Origin: Actinomycetes bacterium
GTDB taxonomy: Bacteria; Actinomycetota; Actinomycetes; Mycobacteriales; Mycobacteriaceae
Assembly (NCBI GenBank): GCA_023415515.1
Contig: JAEZKH010000156.1
Location: 1-17,774 of the forward strand
DNA length: 17,774 nucleotides
Reading direction: 5' to 3'
Made by a program: the position numbers and the translations under genes. This document shows positions 14,130-17,774 of the stretch, one piece after another. The notes beneath the pieces were generated by a model. That model had not been told where the DNA came from, did not search any database, and was given only the letters and a program-made list of their open reading frames with translations. Numbering within the stretch: position 1 is the first letter of the stretch; every line of letters starts with the position of its first letter.

Positions 14130-14587
14130 ATGTGAAGCGCCGCACCAGGTGTCACCTTGAAGTTGACGATCGATTCGGTGGACATGTTCACCTCGTAGGT
14201 GCGCTCGTAGCCGGTGGCGCTGATCCGCCAGCCGTCGGGTGTGCGCCGGTAGCGATCGTGGTAGAACGCGGCGCCGTAGAGCATGAAGTTGAAGTCGGGA
14301 ACGATGACCCGGTCCTGCAGGTACCACGTGCCGGTGGCCTCGTCGCCGTCGACGTCGATCTCGGGATGCGTCACCCGGTGCTCGGTCAGCACATTGGCAG
14401 GCATCGACGCGCGCATGAACTCGACCAGCGTCTCGCGGTCGGTGAAACGGTGTTCCTCGCCGAGCGAACTGCCGTAGTCACCCACGATGTCCTCGGTCAG
14501 CGTGTCGGCGAACTCGTCCCAGCACTTGGTGTCGAGCGCGCGTAGATACCGGTACTTCACCCGCATGATCTCGTCGATATCGCCCAT
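14126..14587 (-). CDS. SnoaL-like domain protein (Rv0310c-like)
   Basis: 153 residues from ATG 14587, beginning MGDIDEIMRVKYRYLRALD. The helical N-terminus followed by alternating strands (VTHPEIDVDGDEATGTWYLQ, GAAFYHDRYRRTPDGWRIS) is the NTF2/SnoaL fold of the kind found in nuclear-transport-factor-2-like and dehydratase-like proteins. W14-like aromatic and H/D positions typical of the pocket (KCWDEFADTL, H at EHRVTHPEI) are present, but no specific reaction can be assigned. It probably corresponds to Rv0310c, which lies next to Rv0309 in M. tuberculosis. The open frame extends upstream past the ATG into the oxidoreductase gene without recognisable homology. It starts 11 bp downstream of that gene's stop, so they may share a transcript. 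Confidence 0.82.
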   Translation of the reverse strand: MGDIDEIMRVKYRYLRALDTKCWDEFADTLTEDIVGDYGSSLGEEHRFTDRETLVEFMRASMPANVLTEHRVTHPEIDVDGDEATGTWYLQDRVIVPDFNFMLYGAAFYHDRYRRTPDGWRISATGYERTYEVNMSTESIVNFKVTPGAALHI

Positions 14588-14598
14588 GCCGCGGGATA

Positions 14599-16104
14599 CT
14601 ACTGAGATGCCGTGAGATCCCTCGTCGCAGGACCTTCCAGCAGCTTGCCGTCCGGCGCGAACCTCGAGCCGTGCAACGGGCACTCCCACGTCTCGTCCGA
14701 GTCGTTCCAGTTCACGATGCCGCCCAGATGCGGGCAGACCGGCGAGACCCGATGCTCGACGCCGTCGACCACGCTGCGGCCCTCGAGCTGCCACGGCGGT
14801 CCGCTGACGACGCCGCCTTCTTCCGGCGTGCGGTTGAGCGTGCGGGTCACCGGGGTGATCCATCCTCTCGCCAGGTACAGGCCGACCTCGGCGTTCATCT
14901 GCATGGCTTTCGGAATCCCGGAGAGCTCATGCGGGCTCCAACTCGCGAACGCCTCGGCCCAATCCATCCGCCCGCCCAGGATCCGGCTCGCCAGCGCCAA
15001 CGCCGCAGCCGTCCCGTTCGTCATTCCCCATTTGTCGAAACCCGTTGCGACGAAGATCTTGTCGTTGCCAGGAAGGATCGGGCCGACATAGGGCAGCTCG
15101 TCGATCGGGGAATAGTCCTGGGCTGACCAGTAGTGCGTCTGCATGGCTCCCGGGTAGTGCACCTTCGCCCACGCGTCCAACTCCTGCACCGACGACGACG
15201 GGCTCCTCTCGTGCCCGACCGGATGGCCCGCGCCACCGACGATGAGGCGCTGACCGTCGGCGGTCGGCGCGTACCGTACCGACCGCGTCGGCGAATCGAC
15301 GGAGAGGTACATCCCGCTGGTGATGTCGCCGGGCACGCGGTAGGCCATGCAGTACGACCGCTGTGGCTTGAGTCGGGCGAAGAAGCCGCCGCGGTCGAGA
15401 ATCGGGATGCCGGTGGCGAGCACGCACTGGTCGGCGGTGACGGTGAACTCGTCGCCGTCGGTCGTACGCACATGCAGCGCGAGTTTGCCGCCCGCGCCGG
15501 AAACCTTCTGCACCCGAACGCCATGCGCCAACCGTCCGCCCCGTTCGTCGAGTTCGACGATCAGGCTGTCCAGAAGCGGCATCGGGTCGAACTGGGCCTG
15601 GTCGGCGAGGCGGACGCCGCCGTGAAAGGGGAACGGTACGTCGGCTTCGTCGACCCATTGCGCGGGCAGGCCCACCGCTTCGCACGCCTCGAGTTCGGTC
15701 CGAGCGGCGTTGACCCCCTTCTCCGACTGCGCGTAGGTGTAGGCGGCCTCGCGCTGCACCGGAATGCCGTGCGACTCACAGTATCCGAGGAGCCAGTCCT
15801 GGCCTTCGCGGTTGCCCTCGATGTACTGCCTGGCTTGTTTTGCGCCCTGCTTCGAGACGATTTTGGACAGCTTGCTGCCCTGCAGCAGGCTGATCTTCGC
15901 GGTGGTGTTCCCGGTGGCGCCCGCCCCCGGCGTGAGCGCTTCGAGTACGACGACGTTCCTGCCCGCCCGTGCCAGCAGCACGGCGGTGATGAGGCCGGTG
16001 ATTCCGGCGCCGACCACAACGACGTCGGCGTGCCGTTCGGATTCCAGCAAAGGACCCGGCGGCGACGGTTGATTTGCCCGGTCGGCCAGCCACAACGAAG
16101 TCAT
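14599..16104 (-). CDS. FAD-dependent oxidoreductase with C-terminal Rieske [2Fe-2S] domain (YhfW-like)
   Basis: 501 residues from ATG 16104 (MTSLWLADRANQ); a start 39 bases upstream is in frame but adds a poor N-terminus. The dinucleotide-binding GAGITG (32-37) and VVVLEALTPGAGATGNTTAK mark a DAO/glycine-oxidase-like FAD domain. Further FAD and fold motifs are CVLATGIPI and the C-terminal NDKIFVATGFDKWGMTNG. The last about 80 residues form a Rieske domain with CPH (C457, H459) and CPLH (C475, H478), all four cluster ligands present. This domain order is that of Bacillus YhfW, a predicted amine or proline/glycine-type dehydrogenase passing electrons to an iron-sulfur cluster; the substrate is unknown. 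No signal peptide. It is divergent from the Hsp70-like gene across 136 bp and probably co-transcribed with the SnoaL-like gene. Confidence 0.9.
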   Translation of the reverse strand: MTSLWLADRANQPSPPGPLLESERHADVVVVGAGITGLITAVLLARAGRNVVVLEALTPGAGATGNTTAKISLLQGSKLSKIVSKQGAKQARQYIEGNREGQDWLLGYCESHGIPVQREAAYTYAQSEKGVNAARTELEACEAVGLPAQWVDEADVPFPFHGGVRLADQAQFDPMPLLDSLIVELDERGGRLAHGVRVQKVSGAGGKLALHVRTTDGDEFTVTADQCVLATGIPILDRGGFFARLKPQRSYCMAYRVPGDITSGMYLSVDSPTRSVRYAPTADGQRLIVGGAGHPVGHERSPSSSVQELDAWAKVHYPGAMQTHYWSAQDYSPIDELPYVGPILPGNDKIFVATGFDKWGMTNGTAAALALASRILGGRMDWAEAFASWSPHELSGIPKAMQMNAEVGLYLARGWITPVTRTLNRTPEEGGVVSGPPWQLEGRSVVDGVEHRVSPVCPHLGGIVNWNDSDETWECPLHGSRFAPDGKLLEGPATRDLTASQ

Positions 16105-16224
16105 GGGAATCCCAGTACCCTGCGTGACGGTGATGAAACGCAAGCGTCCAAAAGCGCGCTGGCCGAACGCCGTTCAAATGGGGTGCGCACGGAGTGTCTA
16201 AGCGGAACATGCCCTCTACACAGC

Positions 16225-16230
16225 TATGGT
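16225..16230 (+). promoter_or_regulatory. Possible -10 element for the Hsp70-like gene
   Basis: TATGGT fits TANNNT and lies 10 bases before the ATG at 16241, which would give a very short leader. No convincing -35, and no HspR (HAIR) or CIRCE operator, is visible in the 136-bp divergent region 16105-16240. Confidence 0.25.
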
Positions 16231-16240
16231 ATGGGCAATC

Positions 16241-17774
16241 ATGAGCGACCCCCTGGGGTTGTCGGTCGGGACAACGAACCTGGTCGCGGCGCGTGTCGGC
16301 AACAAACCTGTGACGCGCCGCTCGATGCTGACCCTCGCGCAATCCGGCGGAACCATCAGTGGATTCGTCGAACGCGTCGGCGATCGGGTGCCGCTGGTCA
16401 CCCCCGGCGGCACCAGCTATCGCGCAGAAGAACTGCTCATGCAGGCGCTCGACGCGATGGTCGACGTGGGGGGCGGGCCGTCGGCCGATGTCGCCATCGC
16501 GGTGCCCGCGCACTGGGGCCCGACGACGATCTGGGCGTTCCGCAGCGCGCTCGGCAGGAGCAGGACACTGTCGCACAACAGCGACCAGATCCGGGTGGTT
16601 TCCGACGCTGTCGCCGCGTTGACGGCGTTGCAGGCGAATCCGGGCATCACCGGCGACGGCGTTGTCGCCCTGCTCGACTTCGGCGGCAGCGGCACGAGCG
16701 TCACGCTGGCCGATTCGGGGGCGTCGTTCGCCCCGATCGGCGAGACCGTGCGGTATCCCGACTTCTCCGGTGACTTGATCGACCAAGCGCTGCTGGCCCG
16801 CGTGCTGGAGAGCCTGGCCGACAAGGCCGACCCCGCGGGCACCACCGCGGTCGAGTCGCTGACCAGGCTGCGCGACGAGTGTCGACGGGCCAAGGAACGG
16901 CTCTCCGCGGAGACCGCGACGCAGTTGCTCCTCGACCTTCCCGGTTACCGAGCCGACGTCCGGCTGACCCGCGACGAGTTGCAGGACCTGATCCGCCGTC
17001 CACTCGACGGTGTCGTCTCGACACTCGACGAGTTGACCGAGCGCAGCGGCGCCGGGCTGGCCGCCGTCGCGATTGTCGGCGGTGGTGCGAGCATTCCGAT
17101 TGTCGCGCAGCGCCTTTCGGAACACACTCGGCTGCCCGTGGTGACCACGCCGCAGCCTGCGCTCAACGCGGCCGTCGGCGCCGCGCTGTTCGCTGCTTTC
17201 GGTGCCGACGCCGATGCGCCGACAGGGGTCAACGCGGCGACCGCCCTGGAGGCAGCGGCACCGACGGGCGCCGCACCCGCCGCCACCGACCTCACCGCCG
17301 CGGCACCCGTCTACGAAGGGCCGGGTCCCGACGCGCCCGGCTCGGCCACGTTCCGCGCGCTGGCCTGGTCGCAGGAGGAGGGCGGCGACGAACCCGTTCC
17401 ATACACCGGCGACAACCCCTATCTGCTAACGGATTCCGATGTCCGTCCGGCGATCGAGTATGCGCCGGCGACAGGTCGGGTTCCGTACGAGGAGCCGCGG
17501 CGGCCGTGGCACCGCATGGCCGTGTTGGGCATCGGGGTCGCCGCTGTCATCGCCATCATCACCGTCGGCGGCGTGGCCTACGGGCTGACCAGCGCCACCG
17601 AGAGTCCGAAGGCCACCGAGGCGCCCGAGCCCAAACCGCCGGAGCCCAAGCCGCCCGAACCCAAGCCCCCGGAACCTGAACCGCCGGCCCCGCCGCAGCA
17701 GCAGAACCCCGAACCCCCGCCGCCGGAGCCCGCGCCGCCACCGCCGCCGGAGACCGTGACGGTCACCAACGAGG
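16241..17774 (+). CDS. Membrane-anchored Hsp70-like protein with proline-rich tail (Rv0312-like), 3' end cut by window
   Basis: The frame is open from ATG 16241 to the window edge (511 codons, no stop). Residues 1 to about 335 are an Hsp70/DnaK-type actin-fold ATPase region. The phosphate-1 segment is LGLSVGTTN (5-13), phosphate-2 is LLDFGGSGTSVTL (about 144-156), and the adenosine segment is AIVGGGASIP. A conserved AVPAHWGP and DECRRAKERLS are also typical. There is no DnaK substrate-binding domain; instead an Ala/Thr-rich linker leads to one membrane helix (about 426-448) and a Pro/Glu/Lys-rich tail, probably outside the membrane. The phosphate-1 Asp of DnaK (GIDLGTTN) is Ser here, so ATP hydrolysis may be weak or absent. 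Rv0312, a proline/threonine-rich protein of about 620 residues, is the likely counterpart. Function unknown. Confidence 0.85.
   Translation, partial: MSDPLGLSVGTTNLVAARVGNKPVTRRSMLTLAQSGGTISGFVERVGDRVPLVTPGGTSYRAEELLMQALDAMVDVGGGPSADVAIAVPAHWGPTTIWAFRSALGRSRTLSHNSDQIRVVSDAVAALTALQANPGITGDGVVALLDFGGSGTSVTLADSGASFAPIGETVRYPDFSGDLIDQALLARVLESLADKADPAGTTAVESLTRLRDECRRAKERLSAETATQLLLDLPGYRADVRLTRDELQDLIRRPLDGVVSTLDELTERSGAGLAAVAIVGGGASIPIVAQRLSEHTRLPVVTTPQPALNAAVGAALFAAFGADADAPTGVNAATALEAAAPTGAAPAATDLTAAAPVYEGPGPDAPGSATFRALAWSQEEGGDEPVPYTGDNPYLLTDSDVRPAIEYAPATGRVPYEEPRRPWHRMAVLGIGVAAVIAIITVGGVAYGLTSATESPKATEAPEPKPPEPKPPEPKPPEPEPPAPPQQQNPEPPPPEPAPPPPPETVTVTNE
17627..17686 (+). repeat. Four tandem 15-bp units encoding EPKPP-type repeats
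   Basis: Units at 17627-17641, 17642-17656, 17657-17671 and 17672-17686 encode EPKPP, EPKPP, EPKPP and EPEPP, following the membrane helix of the Hsp70-like protein. Third codon positions vary, so the repeat is kept at the protein level. A further Pro/Glu/Gln-rich stretch follows to the window edge. Such rods often span or bind peptidoglycan, but no binding motif is visible. Confidence 0.8.

Noticed and set aside
17627..17686. A CRISPR-like or intergenic repeat array
   Set aside because: The 15-bp units are in frame inside a coding sequence, with variation at third codon positions, so they are protein repeats.

Overview
The window is a high-GC actinobacterial chromosome segment, most likely from a rapidly growing Mycobacterium (Mycolicibacterium). 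The first 4.9 kb reads, in order, as the distal half of an ESX-3 type VII secretion operon: esxG (3' end only), esxH, espG3, eccD3, mycP3, eccE3. Most of the rest follows the gene order I recall from M. tuberculosis around Rv0287-Rv0312. Rv names below are recalled family and synteny assignments, not database results.

Layout. (1) 1-4866, + strand: ESX-3 genes packed as one transcription unit, with GTGA and ATGA stop/start overlaps. EsxG/EsxH is the secreted pair, EspG3 the cytosolic chaperone, EccD3 and EccE3 membrane components, and MycP3 the membrane-anchored subtilisin-like protease. (2) 4863-7929, - strand: an alpha/beta hydrolase (Rv0293c-like) preceded by a GT39/ArnT-like polyprenol-dependent glycosyltransferase with a YkcA/B-like C-terminal domain. 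(3) 8018-8782, +: tam, trans-aconitate 2-methyltransferase. (4) 8783-10757: an accessory segment. It holds an apparent 3' relic of a Stf0-type sulfotransferase, a pair of DnaA-box-like sequences, a near-perfect mycobacterial LexA/SOS box, a full-length DUF222-HNH endonuclease gene (13E12 family), and a frameshifted SnoaL-like gene that also looks internally deleted. (5) 10760-13398: a small conserved hypothetical (Rv0307c-like), a PAP2 phosphatase (Rv0308-like), and a convergent PAP2 plus diacylglycerol-kinase fusion. (6) 13461-16104: an exported YkuD-like protein (Rv0309-like), a SnoaL-like protein (Rv0310c-like) and an FAD-dependent oxidoreductase with a C-terminal Rieske domain. (7) 16241-end, +: a membrane-anchored Hsp70-like protein with a proline-rich tail (Rv0312-like), cut by the window edge.

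How the genes fit together. The ESX-3 block is one machine, known in mycobacteria for siderophore-dependent iron acquisition. Most of the rest looks like cell-envelope biology: lipid phosphate turnover, glycosyl transfer, a cell-wall transpeptidase-like protein and a membrane Hsp70-like protein. The DUF222 segment is the most accessory part. It is flanked on both sides by broken genes, and its gene appears to be under direct LexA control from a box 3 bp upstream of the start codon, probably on a leaderless transcript.

I see no tRNA, rRNA, CRISPR array, transposase or integrase. There is no gene-free stretch over 300 bases; the longest (8783-8977) is described below. I did not find a clear candidate for a wholly new multi-gene system. 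The strongest leads are the SOS-controlled DUF222 locus with its relic genes, the Hsp70-like protein lacking the usual phosphate-1 aspartate, and the kinase/phosphatase fusion.
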